64,000 nt of DNA. It comes from Serinus canaria. Taxonomy: Eukaryota > Chordata > Aves > Passeriformes > Fringillidae. The notes below the pieces were generated by a model that searched no databases, had not been told where the DNA came from, and saw only the letters and a list, made by a program, of their open reading frames with translations. Each line of letters begins with the position of its first letter. The first letter of the stretch is position 1. Location of the stretch: NCBI RefSeq assembly GCF_022539315.1, contig NC_066314.1, forward strand, positions 51,831,180 to 51,895,179. Direction: 5' to 3'. Positions 11,972-25,797 of this stretch are shown one piece after another. Both the position numbers and the translations under genes were made by a program.

Positions 11972-14900
11972 ATGAGGAAGATGCTGAAGATTTGCTGTTT
12001 TCTCCTCCTCTTAAGTTTGCTCAGTGGGCAACTGAGTGCCAGTCCAGGACTCAAAGTGAGGATCACCCAGAAGGGGCTGGAGTATGGTATGTGTGATATT
12101 CTCATCAAGAGCTGCTAGTGGCATTGCCTTGAATAATGATATGACAAAGGAAAGATTGCAGTGGGAGTCAATGACCCCGTGGCAGGCTATAAAGAAAAGT
12201 TGCAGAGCACAATAGAGCAAAGTCAGTAAGCTGCTTGACAGCATTGTACCTCATATCAAGGTTCATCTGACCTCAGATATTGAACCAGTCAGTTCAGCTC
12301 TTGCCATGACTAGGAGTGAGACCTGAAATAGCACTGCCATGTCTCAAGTGAGATACCAACTTCTTGCGGATTCTGTGTCCATCACATTTCCTAAACCAGA
12401 AATACATACCTCTAAACTCGCAGGCACTATCAAAGGCAACTCAACTGATCATTGTTTTCTTGTAGCCAAGGAGGTTGGGCTGGAAATCCTGAAGCAGAGT
12501 ATAGAGAAAGAGCATTTCCCTGATTTGACTGGCCATGAGAAATTTTGGCTTGGTAATGTCAAATACAACATCTCAAGGTAAGTATTCTTTCTGGGGGCAA
12601 ATTGAGTTTGACTGAAATTTGAATCTTGTTTTGTGTTCATTTTGACTTATTAAATCCATTTTTCAAAAATATTTTCTCTCCTTTTTCTTTCTTATGCTCT
12701 AGGATACATGTTACTGCTGTTGAATTACCCAGTGCTTCCATCTCCCTCCTACCAGGGTCTGGGATAAAACTGGTGATTGGAAATGCTTCTCTAACCATTG
12801 ATATGAACTGGAACATAAGGACCTGGATGTTGTATGTACAGCTTTGCATGTTCTGGGTTTTCTTTCTTGATGGATAATACAAAAATGCAAATTTTACTTT
12901 ATTTTTGTGACCCCTTCATTGTAAAGGGGCTCTTTATTAGCTGACCGCAGTAACCCAGGAGCACAGACTGGTGTTTCTGACAGGTCTGCTGGTGGGAGAC
13001 AGCCCCTGCGCCCTCAGACATCAGCACTGATAAAGAGCCATGGCTGAAAAGCACTGCTGCAAATAGCACAGGACTGCTGCTCTAGCTGAATGCTGTCATT
13101 GTCCAGCCTGCCAGCTAATGACACTTTTAGAAAAACTGTAGTGTGGTGGATCACAGTCCGGTATGATAAACCCTTATAGTGCAGTCACACTATTAGAAAC
13201 CCTCTGTTATGCCACCAAGAGATACAGTTCAAAAGCTGGAGGAAAATGGATGAGCAAATGGCAATATCCTTAGAGCAGTCTCCACACCTTCCTGGTCCCA
13301 GGCTGTTTCAGAGGAAAGAAATCCCTCTTCCCCACATTACCTGTATTGCTAAACTGACTGAATTACAGGAGTCTCTGATCTGCACTTCTGCCAGGGATAG
13401 CAGGGCTGCATGCAGGGGGAAGGAACCTGGGAGCTGGGTGGAGTGACACAGAAGGAGTCACAGTACCCTCACTGGCAAGCACCCAACACAGGCAAGCAGA
13501 GCAGAGTTGTGGCAGTGACCAGGACCACGCACGGGTCCACATAACCAGGCAATTCCATACTGAAGAGGTGGGGGTTTTTTCAGTTTTTATTTATTTTCAC
13601 TTGCTGCAGCAAAGACAGTGGAAGAGGCACAGTGCACATTTCAAAAGTGTTTGTCACTGCAATCTTTTCAATACCCCTGGATAATGCATGCCCTACGTCA
13701 ATAGCCCTCACCAGCTGCCGGACAACTCCGGTGATGTAGATATCAAGCTGAATGGGAAAACTGGGTAAGTGGAAGAGATCTGTATAAACACTCTCACAAA
13801 ATAACTGTCAGTGAATGGCACAGAGACAACTTTACAAATTAGGGCACACAGAACTGCTTTTAGGCATCATAAGGCACCACAGGTGAGAACTGGGGCCCCA
13901 ATACAGCATTAAAATGGCCAACATTGATATTTGTCCTTTGATATTTGTCCTTCTACACACAGTAGAAGATAAAGATGAAATCAACCAATCCCTTGTGCTT
14001 CTTCAGCACTTTCAAACTTCTTCTCTAATCTTCAACTCGAGGTAGAAGTTATGAGTTTGTACTATGCTTCACTCCTGCTCACAGTGCTATCAAAATTGAA
14101 CAGAACCAGACTATCTATTAACCTTCTGGATACAGCCCCATGAAACAGTATATCGTTATTTTCTTGTATTTCTCTCACTGTCTGAATACCACTCTTGTCA
14201 CCTGTTTGGGGGGTTGTTTTTGTTTGTTTATTTTTACTTGTTTTGGAAGTTCCTAGTGCAGAGATTATTTTGTACATATAAGATTGTGGTCTTCTGAAGA
14301 AATCCATTTTTTAATAAATATTAATTAACCCAGGCTGAGATGCATAGTGCTGAAATTATCATCTTTTAAATGGCAGCTCTCTGACAGTTTTTACATTTCA
14401 AAAAGCTCTCATTTCTACTAGAATATCACACTAAGAGGCCATTAAATTCATGTTTTGCAGATGTACCTGATTTCCTCTCAGTGACCATAGTACTTGACCC
14501 ATTAATTGCCTTCTTCCTTCCCTATAGCTTCCTGCCTAACTTCTTTATCAAGTATCTGAAGAAGCCCATTCACAGGAGCTTGGTCACTAATGTAAGCCTT
14601 TCACGTTGTGTAGGGGAGGGTGTAAGGAGGATAGCATTCACAAGTCAGTGCTGTGAACTTGGCAAAGGAAGAATTAGAAAAATAATCCTATAATAGTCGT
14701 ATTCTGGTCTGATCAGCACAGTCATCATTTTGCCAGCCAGAAATTATTCCAGGTAAAGTGACAGGTTCATAGCCAAGATACTGACACAGCTATGTTCAAT
14801 CACAGTAGCAATAGAGATGGAAAATGTAGTTATTTTTCCATTCCAATGCAGAATAAGTCCCTGCCTGTGTACCTACAGGCATCCTGGGGCTTGGATAATT

Positions 14901-17900
14901 TTTATGCTTGGCAGACAAAACATATACTGGGCAACTCATAGAGAAATTATAGTATATCAACTGATAGTATGACATTTCAACTTCAGTGTAGCAAAGGGGT
15001 GAGTAGTTCTGGTGACAGCCTGCCCAGGGCCACTGAGAGGAAACAGAGCTTGAGATGGCTGTCATTATGTCCAGGGATTTACAGTTGGACTCGCTGATCT
15101 TAAGGGTCTTTTCCAATCTAAATGATTCCACAATTCTGAGATCTCTCTTGTGACACCAGTATGATGTCTTCGCACTATTTAAGGCTGTGGTTTTGTCACC
15201 CCCACCAGGCTGCCTCTGGAAACGTCCCTCTTTTTTGTAGGTCTGACATACATGCACTTGCACTGCACCAAGCAGAAACCTTGGGGATCCAATTAGGTGA
15301 AGAGAAGCCAGATTAGGTGTTTTGATAAACAAATGCTGCAATGTGTGTCATGCAGCAGAAAGATCTGCTAGCACACATGTAAGCGGTGCTTATACATCCA
15401 TGCTAATCAAGCCATAACTTGAGTGTGCTTTTATTGTAGTCGTGTCCCAATATCAGAGCTGGGGTCCAGTTGATAGATGGAGACCTCCGATCACCGAATG
15501 GTGAGTCATCAGTGATACCTTTTCCTTCTGTTTTCTCTCTTCTGATCAGTGAAATTCTGCCCCTTCCTTAACAGCAGCTGCTTAGCAATGCCTCCAGGAG
15601 TGGTATCAGTCCCTCTGCTCCATCTGCTCCCTTGCATACAGAACCACAGTTAACTAAAGGCTGGGCTACTTGAGCAAGAAATATGTGTTTCTAAGAGCCA
15701 AGGACTTGGTAGCAATTCTCAACTTGCAAGTGTGGCAATGTGCACTTCTGTTGTGAGACATGCCACTTAGAGGCCACACAGTACTGCCAAGGCAGTTTTC
15801 CTTTACTAGTCCTCCTGGACACAAAGCACTTTACAAGCTGAAGCCTGTTCTCCTAGCCTGACTGGAAATTAAATTTTACTTGCCTATTTATCAGACTTGC
15901 CAGAGACAAAATGAAAAAGCTCCTTTGCAAAAACCTTCTGACTTGAGCCACTTTGGGTTAGATTTGCAGGCATTTAAGACAGCCGAAGTGTTGGTCAGAC
16001 ACCATGTGCAAAACACAAGCATCTAAGCAGATCAGGCACCCTCCCTCTGGGAAAGTACTTGCAAGTTACAAGTACTTGGGATGCTCTTAAAACTGCTTGA
16101 CAATAAATCCCAAAACTTCCTTATGCCCTGAGGCACTGATATGGCCATCTCCTTTTTTGGGTTAGACCAAACTTACTTTCCACAATGAGAAAACAATAGA
16201 CAGATTAGAGAAGGCGCTTTACAGAAAGTCTCAGTAGAAACATCAAATCTGAGGTCAGAATGCGTATTAGGAGGTGCCTGGTTGTGTTTTTCCCTGCTCT
16301 CTGGAACAATTTGTGTCATTCTCTTTCAGAAACTGACTTAGTTTTAGGTATCCATAAAATTATGTAATTGTAATTATGAAGACATAAAATTATTTCTATG
16401 TTTTTGTAATATTCTGTGTCTTATCTACTACTCTTACAGCTGTAATGCAGATTGATGATTTGGCTGAAGTGGACTACTCCTTAAGTGGCTTGCCAGCAGT
16501 ATTCCAACCATTCATTGACCTGGACTCAAAGGTAGCTGCCTGTAGTGCTGTTTGCCTTCATTGCTGTGGGTTCCATTATTCTATGAGACACTTTTAAGAT
16601 GACCATGATTGTTATTCTGAACATAAAGGCTCACCATCTGAGAAGACATACATTTCAAAGCATTATTGCTTTTGTTACAGTAATAATTTGTAACAATCGT
16701 GTTGTACAATGAAGTATTTAAAAGCCACATCCTTTTCTTTAAACTGCAGTTGGGCTGGTTGTAAAAAATAGACTGCAGTTAAAGAATAATCAAGATAGAA
16801 GAAAAGAGAAAGGGAAAGGAAAGAAAAAAGTTATTAAACCTCATCTATCTCTCACTGGTGATTAATAGCTGGGACTTCATTGTTCAGTCAGTCAGGGTAA
16901 TATTTCTATACGTGGGACTAACTCAGTGTGTCTGCTGTCAAATGAGAGAGGAGAAGAAAAAGCAAGACTATCAGAGCAAGATTTAAGCCCCTAACTTCTT
17001 GAATGGGAAGGCAGAAGACCCTTTCAAAAGCATGGAACCTCAAGGAATGCTGCTGAGTCTGTAGAAAAAAAGTTTATTTCAAATTAAGGAAAAAGTCTCC
17101 TTATGTACTGAAACTAAAATCTGACTAGTTCCTGATTCTAAAATGACTTCATTGTCATTCTGTATAAGGCGATTTGATTGAGGGTAGTTATTATTATAGG
17201 ATCTTAATCCTTAATTAAGTTTGAGCTGCCTTGTGCTTGGTGCTCTACAAAGGCCGAATGAAAAGACAGTCTTGTCACAAATATTCTGCAAATTAAGTAT
17301 TAAAAAAAGGACAACAGGGAAATAGGAGAGGGGGAAACAAAAAGGAACAAAAAGTTAGCATCTGCTTGTGTGGTAGACACTTGTCTCTGCAGCTTCTGTC
17401 AAACTCTTCTGAATATTGCAGCAGCTGGATTTTAAGCAGGGACTTGAATTAGACTAAAGATGTAAAATCATGGCTGTTCCAAGAGCTACTCTTCCACATA
17501 AGTGGGGAAATATACAGCGACTGGTAAACCAGCAAGTGAGGAATGAATGGAGAGGTCACCTACTATGACCATCTTGTAAGCATTTTGATGTCCTTAAAAG
17601 ACAACAAGAACTTTAGAGCTAGATGAGAAAATAAAGACAAAATACATTTGAGATGAAACAGAACTAATAAAATGGACATAAAAAACTTTCAACTTTAAAT
17701 GTCTTCATTGCTTTCAATCAGTTTACTGATTTACTTTTTACTTATTTATATACCAAATGAAGAGCCAGGGCAAAGTCAAAGAAAGTAGGATTCTGGTTTT
17801 TTTATCTCTGACACAATAACTTTTAGGGCATAGTCTTCCCAGCTGGAAACTACACTGACTCTCCCTACATGGCAGCTTCCTTCACAATCCCAGACCAAAG

Positions 17901-20900
17901 TGACTCCATGCTGTATCTTGCCTTCTCTGAGTATTTCTTTCAGACCTCCTCATTTGCTTACTACACCGCAGGGGCCTTCAACATGACCATTGCAGAGGAG
18001 GTGAGCAGGACACACAGGAATGGGGTCAGAGTGGCTCAGTTAGGGCTTTGACCTGATGTTAGTATGTGGCTCTATAAAGCTCTCAGTTGGTCTGTAGAGC
18101 CCTGAGACAGATTATAAATACCAGGGTTTTGTTACTCTCTTCTACTTACACTCTATATAGATGCCTCAGGCCACAGCCAGGCATGCCGAGTTCTACTGAG
18201 CCAAGAACCAAATACTGCCAACGTTGTTACAAAAAATAAAGGGTTTGTAGACCTGAGGCACAGACTTCTCTAACAGGGACAAGGGATCAGCTCTTGAGAA
18301 TTTTGCAGCCTCAGTGGCTGCTTTCTAAGGGATATTCTTAGAATGAAAGTACTACAGGGGCCTTGTAAGCAAACATATGTCAAAGCACAGCATCTGTGGC
18401 TTGAAGGCTGCCTGACTTGGCTAACCCGACTGCAGGAGGTTCAGTAAGTTCCAAAACCTATAGACTGCAGCCCAAATTATAATGACATTAAGAATTTGCT
18501 TTCTGAGGGATTATTTTGGCATGTATTATTGCAAAGCTGCTTTAAGTATACCAAGTCTCTTAGAGATATTTCTGAGAGGAACAAATCAAAGATTAATTTA
18601 AATGACTGTAATAATGCATTTAGAAAAAAGCTGACCATGAATGTCAAATCTGGTAACTCATTTGTGTTCTCTGTTTTATTTTTTCCTTCAGACCTGCAGC
18701 TATTTTAATATAAACACAGAGATATTTAGCAGTATCATCCCTGAGGTGAGTATCATTACATTTACAAAATCCCAGGGAAGCCACCCAGTGTGGGTGTCAA
18801 GACACCTCACTACTGGTGTATCCCAAAGGCTTATAGAGCCAGCAGGGCTCCTGCACTGTAGAAGCAGGCACACTGCGCCTTGTAACAGCAGAGCAGATGG
18901 GCCTTGTCACTTCCCACCCCATGATGAGTTGAATGTCTTGCACTGTTACCAAACATAATCTTGGCCCATAACCTTGCACATCAATCTTTTCTCTGGGCCC
19001 CATGCCCAAGCCACAGCTGTTCCTACCTAAAACCAGCTCCATGCAGGAAAAAGCTTCCAGTCATCAGTCCTGCTTTGAGAGACATCCAAGAGTAGTCTCA
19101 GCTCAGAAAAAACGCCTTTCTCCTCCCCGAACCTGCATAATTCTCTTTACTTTGCTGCTGGCCTGTGACTGATGAACAGAAAACCCAGGAAGAGACCATG
19201 TGCAGGAAAATGAGCTAACAGATGGACAGGAAACATTACATCCTATGGAAGAGACAAGGCAGATGCACAGGATTTCCATTTATTTTAGGTGAAGGAGATG
19301 AATATAACAAGATAGAGAATATGAGTATGTGTCACTCATGCGCCGGGGTCGGGGCAGGAACAGGCAAGAGGCAGAACTGTAGCAAAGGCAAAGAAAGCTA
19401 TATTCAAGAGTGATACAATATATTCTATTCTGTTGGCTAACTAACAAAAGCATCTTTCTCACACACTGTCCTTGAGAGGAACAGAAAAATAAAGTAGAAA
19501 AACAGCACCTGCAAATTGTTTATAGTCAACAGTTATCACATCTTTCTAGCTCCCTAAAACTTCTCATAAGCCGCTGTGAGAAACACTTGCTGTTTCTCTC
19601 TCCCTGTCCCATGGCATCCACAAGTATGCATGTTTTCCACCAGGCTTCTGAGACAGGATGAGAAACCAGAAATGAGCAGAAGAACCCTAGGCTATAAATG
19701 CCGAGGATGGGTGAAATCAGACTAATAGTTCAAAGTACTTCACATTCTTGTTTGCTTCCCAGATGTTATTAAGTTCCTTCCTCAGAAATATAAGAATTCT
19801 CCAAAGGTAGGCATGTATGATGTTCTCCATAAAATGCCACAAGCATTGATGAAAATATTCCACCCCCTCTGTTTTGAATATTGAACTTTGTGAGCCTATT
19901 CACTCTTTAGGCAATGAACAGAGTGAGGCTCCTCTGAGAACAGTCCAGAGGAGGAACCCATCTCCTGAGATGGGTGAATTTCAAAGTGAATTACTCCTGA
20001 CCTCTTTCATTGTGTGACTAAATACTGCATTCAGGGTCCATTTATCTCCTCTGTTCACAAGCAAGTATTCAATTTCTCTTGAAATAATATGGAAAAATTT
20101 GTATTCCTCAAGTGGAAGGAACTTTTCACTGCGTTCCTGAGTGGCCAATACTGTTAATTTAGCACCACAGAAAACCTTTATTTCCTGCTTACCTGAAAGA
20201 ATCTTATGTTAACAGCTGTCCTTAACCTCATCATAAGGAAATACTTAAAAATTATTGCTTCAAAAGTGAGAAAATGCAGTATTCTGATCCATTCAATGAG
20301 AAAAATGTTTTTCTTTTTTTGTCTTTGAATCTTACAGGTAGCTAAATATTCAGTTACACCCTACCCAGTGATGTTGAAGCTAATGCCTACTGAAATCCCT
20401 ATCATCAGCTTACAGCAGAATTCCTTCATGGTAGAGATTCAGGGCTCTGTGGAGGTGTTGGCCATTCTGCCAGACTCAACCACCCAGTCTCTGTTCACAC
20501 TGAACATAGTAAGTACAACAAACAAGGTGACATTTAACTCAGGGTTAAATATGTTTGTTCCTTCCTTCTTTTAAAACTCTGTACAAGAAACAAAGACAAT
20601 GCCAGATTTCTAGTACTTTAACATGCAGATTCCCTTTAGTTACAGGTGTAGGCATGACCTCAACTAACCTATAGGACATTTCTGTCCTACAGATGGACAA
20701 AAAACATCTAGTGCCTCTGATTAAGCAAGGTTTTGTTCTCTGGAATGACAGTTCTGCAAGTGTGAGTCATGCCTCTTGGCATCTTGTTCATGGCTTTGAT
20801 TAATGACATCTCACTACCCCTATTTCAGCTCTTGTCAGTGCCATTCAAATAAACAGACATTTACTGTGTGCAGTCTTGCAATGAGAAAGCTGCATTTACC

Positions 20901-23900
20901 TAAAACAGCTTCCATGCCTAACTGAAAAGATGGTATTTATGTAGTTGTGGCTAATTCACAGGAAGAGACCTGGGGTTTTTTATGTCTGGTAATCCATGGT
21001 TTCTTTATTCTGCAGGCAGCCAACACCAGTATTTCGCTGAATATTTTTAATCAGAAATTCATGGGCTCGCTATGTTTGAACAGGTAATCCAACCTGGGAT
21101 GAAAAAGATTTCCTTTGGAAAACAATGTTAGCAATCCCAACATTAGTAGTTTAGACATATGATCAGATAACTGTAAATATCTTTTGCTGGTAAATTCACC
21201 TGCATTAGATTCTCTTAATCTGGCAGCACTTACACAGTTTAGAGAAGGCAGGAAGCTTTTCTCTGACAAATGCAATGGCCCCAAGGGCCTTCCCACCAGT
21301 GGACTGCTGCAGGGAAGTGGTCTCACTAGACTTTCCTTCTTTTTATATCTACTGTCCCCTCTGAGTTAGATAAACTAAGTATGCAGGGCAGTTTTGATGA
21401 CAATAAATCATTTGAGAGTTTCCCTCAACACTTTCCGGCTGGCAAGATGTCATGGCTTTCTAGACAACCTGTGCCAGTAAAGAATGTCTGAGCAGTCCAG
21501 GGCACAGTAAAGAACCTGGGCCCCTGCAGGTCCCCTATGCACATATTCTTGTAGCAGACATTCACCAACTGAAGTCCTGCAACTTGGAAGATTCAGAAAG
21601 CTGGAAACCAGAGGCTAGGCCATTTATACCTCTAACATGTCACATTTCATGGAGAAGAAGCTCCGTATATCAGGACCTCACAACTGGGAATTGGCACTCC
21701 AATTTCATAAAAGTCCCTAAGAAAGACATGGGGTTAAGAACATGCAGAGTTCATCAGGGCAGAGGGATGTTAGGAATTTAAGGAGGATGGTGCTGTTAGC
21801 ATTTTCTGCAGTAATTTTCAAAGAGGAAAGTCAGGAGCATGCTGGAAGCTGGCCTTGAGAACTCAGATACTGGTGCTGAGGAAACTCAGAAATCTTTTGT
21901 TGAATACAAGAGTAACTTAGGGAATAAGGATTTCAATTTGAAAACAGAGGCAGTAGCAACAAAACCAGCAGCAGCAGCACCACCACACAATGAACAGATC
22001 CTTCCTGGCAAGACTCACATGAAATCATTATGCAGATGTACCAAAATCTTTGGAAAATACCTGACACCCTACAAGTCCTTGGTAAAAATCAATTGTCAGT
22101 AGGATTTCCAGAACAGCACAGAGGGAGAAGCACACTCAAATTGCTGGCTGCAGCGCTCCTAGCACACTCTTGCATGGATGCTCAGCAATGCTCCAAGAAA
22201 GCCACGTCTTTCTCTATGTAGCAGTACGCAGTGTGTGAAAGTGCTTAAAAAAAAAATCTCTGTTCACATGCTTCTTAAGGCATGGAGCTCTACAGCATGA
22301 TTAGAACATGATTAGAATTTATCCTTTCTCAGTGACTCATCTTCTTTCACTTCCTTTCCTCAGGATTCAGTTCTCCCTAGCCCACTCCAATGTTGGCTCT
22401 TTTGAGGTGAGTGGGTAGTTGAAGCATATAGGAAATGCAAACTAAGAATATCAGTGATATCAAGGCTAAAGATTAAGCAGCTAAATTTTATCAGTATTTC
22501 TAAATCATTTGGCTTCATTCCCAAGTGGCTCTCTTCCTGTCTTCTGGCAGCCACATCTCTGTTCTGGACTTAAACTCTTTGGGGCAAGCTAGTGCTGTGC
22601 AAATGAGACATTCTGTAGTTGCCCCGGTTGCAATAGGAAGAGATCTCTCAAATGGTCAGGGTGAAACAGAGCAGAGCTGACCTGTAGCAGCAGAGCAGAG
22701 CGCCATCCAATGGTCACAAGGATGGCTGAGGCACAAGGGCTCCGTGGGTGCTCATCAAGGTGCTCAGAATTCTGGCAAGGAGGGGGAGTCAAGATATTTC
22801 CCTCAGGTGCCTGAAATAGTGCAGTTGCAGACTTGCAGGGGAAAACCCTGCCCCCACAAGAGTAATTTCATTTTCAGTATAATCAATCAGTTCCGAGTAG
22901 CTGAGGAGAAAGGATTAAAATTGTTCAGGTCCTGCTTTGCTATTGGTGATAAACTATCTCACAAATAAAGCAAATAGACTGTTTTAAATTAAAATGTTGG
23001 CCAAGCATAATGAAATGCATTTGCATTTTGCATCTCACTTCCTTTGCATCATTCCAAGACCTTAAAATCCGAAGTTCACTTGAGCTTATGACTCTTTAAA
23101 GCCAAAAGAGAACTGGAAGCTAAGAGCCTACTAACTCCACCTAGGATTAGGGCATGACAGCTCTAGCACTATCAGGAAATGATGGTTAACTCAGTTTTCT
23201 TCTCTGTGGCAGGTCTTGCTTCTGGAGAACATCCTATCTTACATTTTACAGACTGAAGTAATTCCATCAGCTAATGGTAAGGCTGTATTTCAAAGCATCA
23301 ACTAAAAAGCTTCCATCTGAATGGGTTATTCTAGGAACTTCTACTGACCTTCTGATTAAGTAGTCAGCTCCCATTAACTTGGAGCAGAAAATGACCATCA
23401 GCCAGTAAGCAGTGGAAGGCAAAGATTGTAGGGGTGTAAGTGCTCCCTCTCACTCTTCTGCAAAAAGGCAAAAATTACTAGGAAAGTAAAAATTCATCTG
23501 CCTTCATCTCAGTCTAGGTGGTCCTGATGCATCAGGGAGAAAAGCAAAATCTCTCTCATCTGCACACCTGCCTGAGGCCACTATATGAATGTATTGTGAA
23601 ATGTATTCCTTTTATTAGACCAGAACAGAACTTTTGCCTCTCATAAATCTTATTTAAGGCTCTGGAGGGAGATACAGCTTTGTGTCAGCCCTCTATACTG
23701 GGATGAACATCACCTTCTTTAGCTAATGGATACAAATGGGAACAGATCCTAATGATGGTAGAGCTGTATTAATAATCCCTCAGGGATCATTAGGGACAAA
23801 TCACTCTGTATGTAATGTGTTGAACATGAAATCCTTGGTTTGGCTACAACACTCTGCCAAGAGAGAAGCATTTGTAGTTCTTTTTTCCCATTGCTAAATG

Positions 23901-25797
23901 AGCATCTTAGCAACCTCCCAGGCTTGCTTATGAAGACTAAGAGTCTAATTGTTATAAATGACCTACAAGTCTTTGGATAAATAGTCTTGTTGAAGGGCAG
24001 GTGTTTATTATCTTTCTAATGCATACCTAAATCATCGTTTGTCTCTTTTTTTAAGCTAAACTGTCAAAGGGATTCCCTCTTCCCAATCTGGCCAATGTTA
24101 CCTTGACAAGACCTCACATTACAATTGTACAGGTGAGATTTTGATACTTATGAAAGATTTTCCTGTATGAAAGGTTTATCTCTCTTTTTACTTTTTTTTC
24201 CTAGGCATTTATTCACTTTCTATAGTGCCAGAAATTTACTGTGTTTGAGCTACTTAACTAGTGAAAATGGGTTTAAAATGAGGTCTCTAATAATGGTAAA
24301 ATTCGATTAGAAACAAATGTATCTTTCTTTGAGAGGAAAAGTTAGAACTAATTATATAACTATGAAGTGATCAAATGTACAACTTTTTCAGCCTTGTGAG
24401 TTGGAATTCAGTGTAAAAACGGGCTTGATATATTGTTCAAGTTTGGCCAATCACATCAAATTGGAGTTATTGCTATCTCACAGTCTTATCGAATACTTGG
24501 AATATGAGATGGAGGAGAATTCAATTTTGTGCACCTAGGCAGCCTGGATTTTGTTAATAATTGGTGATAATGACCGAGGCTAGTAGCCAAAAGTAGCTAG
24601 TGAGCTCTCAGAAAATATTTTCTGCCTTCTGGTTATCCTTCTCCAAAAACTAGCCCTTAGTCTGAGCATACAGAATATTGCTAGGTAACCAGTCAGTACA
24701 AGGGCATTGCTGACAAATGAATGCCCAGAAAATTAGTAAGCCTTCTGCATTTCTCCACTTGTTTAACAACTTCTCAAAGTTATTTTCAGGTTTTTTGAAG
24801 TTTTTCTTTGCAGAGACTTTTAAATCTTTGTTAGTGGTTAAGCACAAAACACAGCTCAGGAAAGGAAATGCAAAGGTTGTTTTTAATTGTTCTTTGCCTC
24901 CCACATAGCTGGTTCCTTACAAAATATAATTGCTCAGAGACCTCTTTCACTGGCACTCACTGCCAACAGTCTTATAGACTAATTGTGAATGAATGATTTT
25001 AGTGATTCTGTGGTGCCCATTCCCCCCTCACGTTCTCTATCCAGTCTCCTCATCAGTAACAAGGAATGAGAGAAAACGCAGAATTGCTATGCCCTACCAA
25101 AGTGAATGAGATTCCCATTTAAAGGCTAGAGTTTAGGCTCTAGTTCTAGAGTTTCCACTTCTAGTCCCAGTCTGATGGCTATGGTCAACAGGAAGAAAAA
25201 CAATTCTTACTTTTCATAGACAGGCTGGATGGTGCTTTGAGCTACCTGATGTAGTGGAAGGTGTCCCTGCCCATGGCAGGGGGTTGGAACTGAGTGGTCT
25301 TTAAGGTCACTTCCAGCCCGACCCATTCTGTGATTCTGGGACTGGGATGAACTGCTCTCTGCAGGCTCATTGCTCTGTATGTGCTGAAAGTGGGGGAAGC
25401 TTTACGGACAAGTTTGATTTAAATGGCTAATTCTTGAGTGGTGCAAATTAGATAATCCCTTGTGATGTTTGCCTAATGGCCTCAAGGCTCAGATGAACCT
25501 TCCTGAGTAGGCTGTATGCTCTTTAGATTCCCTTCTGTCACTAACATGGTGCAAAGGGATTGCATCCAGGGAAAGATGGAGCCCTTTGCAAAGTTCAAAG
25601 GACAGAGTTGAATGAAACTTGTTACTTCCAAGGCTCAGCTATTCTCAGTAGATTTTTGGACCTTAAATACCAGGATCAATTTGAAATTAAGAAACCCCAA
25701 AATAACATGTTCATTTTACTTCATAGTATGTCCGTGACTGTTCTTCTCCCCGCAGGGATATGTGTTGATTTCAACTGATGTCCACGACAAACACTAA
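11972..25797 (+). CDS. BPIFC: BPI fold-containing family C protein (BPIFC), one apparent frameshift
   Basis: Fifteen coding exons: 11972-12086, 12466-12577, 12703-12831, 13610-13764, 14528-14591, 15440-15500, 16440-16531, 17827-18000, 18692-18745, 20338-20508, 21016-21083, 22364-22406, 23213-23276, 24056-24132, 25756-25797 (TAA). The protein starts with a hydrophobic signal peptide (about residues 1-23), followed by GLKVRITQKGLEYG, the usual opening of mature BPI-family proteins. One Cys at the end of exon 4 and one at the start of exon 6 fit the conserved disulphide of the N-terminal barrel. The C-terminal barrel runs from exon 8 on. Human BPIFC aligns along the whole length. The exons total 1421 nt: one base short of 474 codons. 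The missing base falls in exon 4 near 13727-13731 and produces TAG at 13737-13739; no alternative donor there keeps the frame. Function expected: secreted lipid-binding protein. The gene lies 1.4 kb before RTCB in the same orientation, as in human. Confidence 0.85.
13925..13952. repeat. Perfect 14-bp tandem duplication
   Basis: The unit TGATATTTGTCCTT occurs twice in a row in intron 4 of BPIFC. Confidence 0.9.
15080..15140 (+). mobile_element. CR1 LINE 3' tail fragment
   Basis: The stretch 'gttggactcgctgatctta' and the following 'gggtcttttccaatct...gattccacaattctgag' match the common CR1 3' end in forward orientation, including a worn version of the terminal ATTCTRTG repeat. It lies in intron 5 of BPIFC, between exons 14528-14591 and 15440-15500. 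Confidence 0.75.
25220..25345 (+). mobile_element. CR1 LINE 3' tail fragment
   Basis: The order 'ggtgtccctgcccatggcag', 'ggttggaactgagtggtctt', 'aaggtcacttccagcccgac' and 'ttctgtgattctggg' is the textbook CR1 3' end in forward orientation. It lies in the last intron of BPIFC and is better preserved than the copy near 15.1 kb. Confidence 0.9.

Noticed and set aside
13731..13736. Alternative exon 4 donor that would avoid the BPIFC stop
   Set aside because: Using the GT at 13731 gives phase 0, and joining to exon 5 then reads CTT CCT GCC TAA, a stop.
14796..15341. 181-codon minus-strand open frame in BPIFC intron 5
   Set aside because: It reads backwards through a CR1 tail and has no domain; chance openness.
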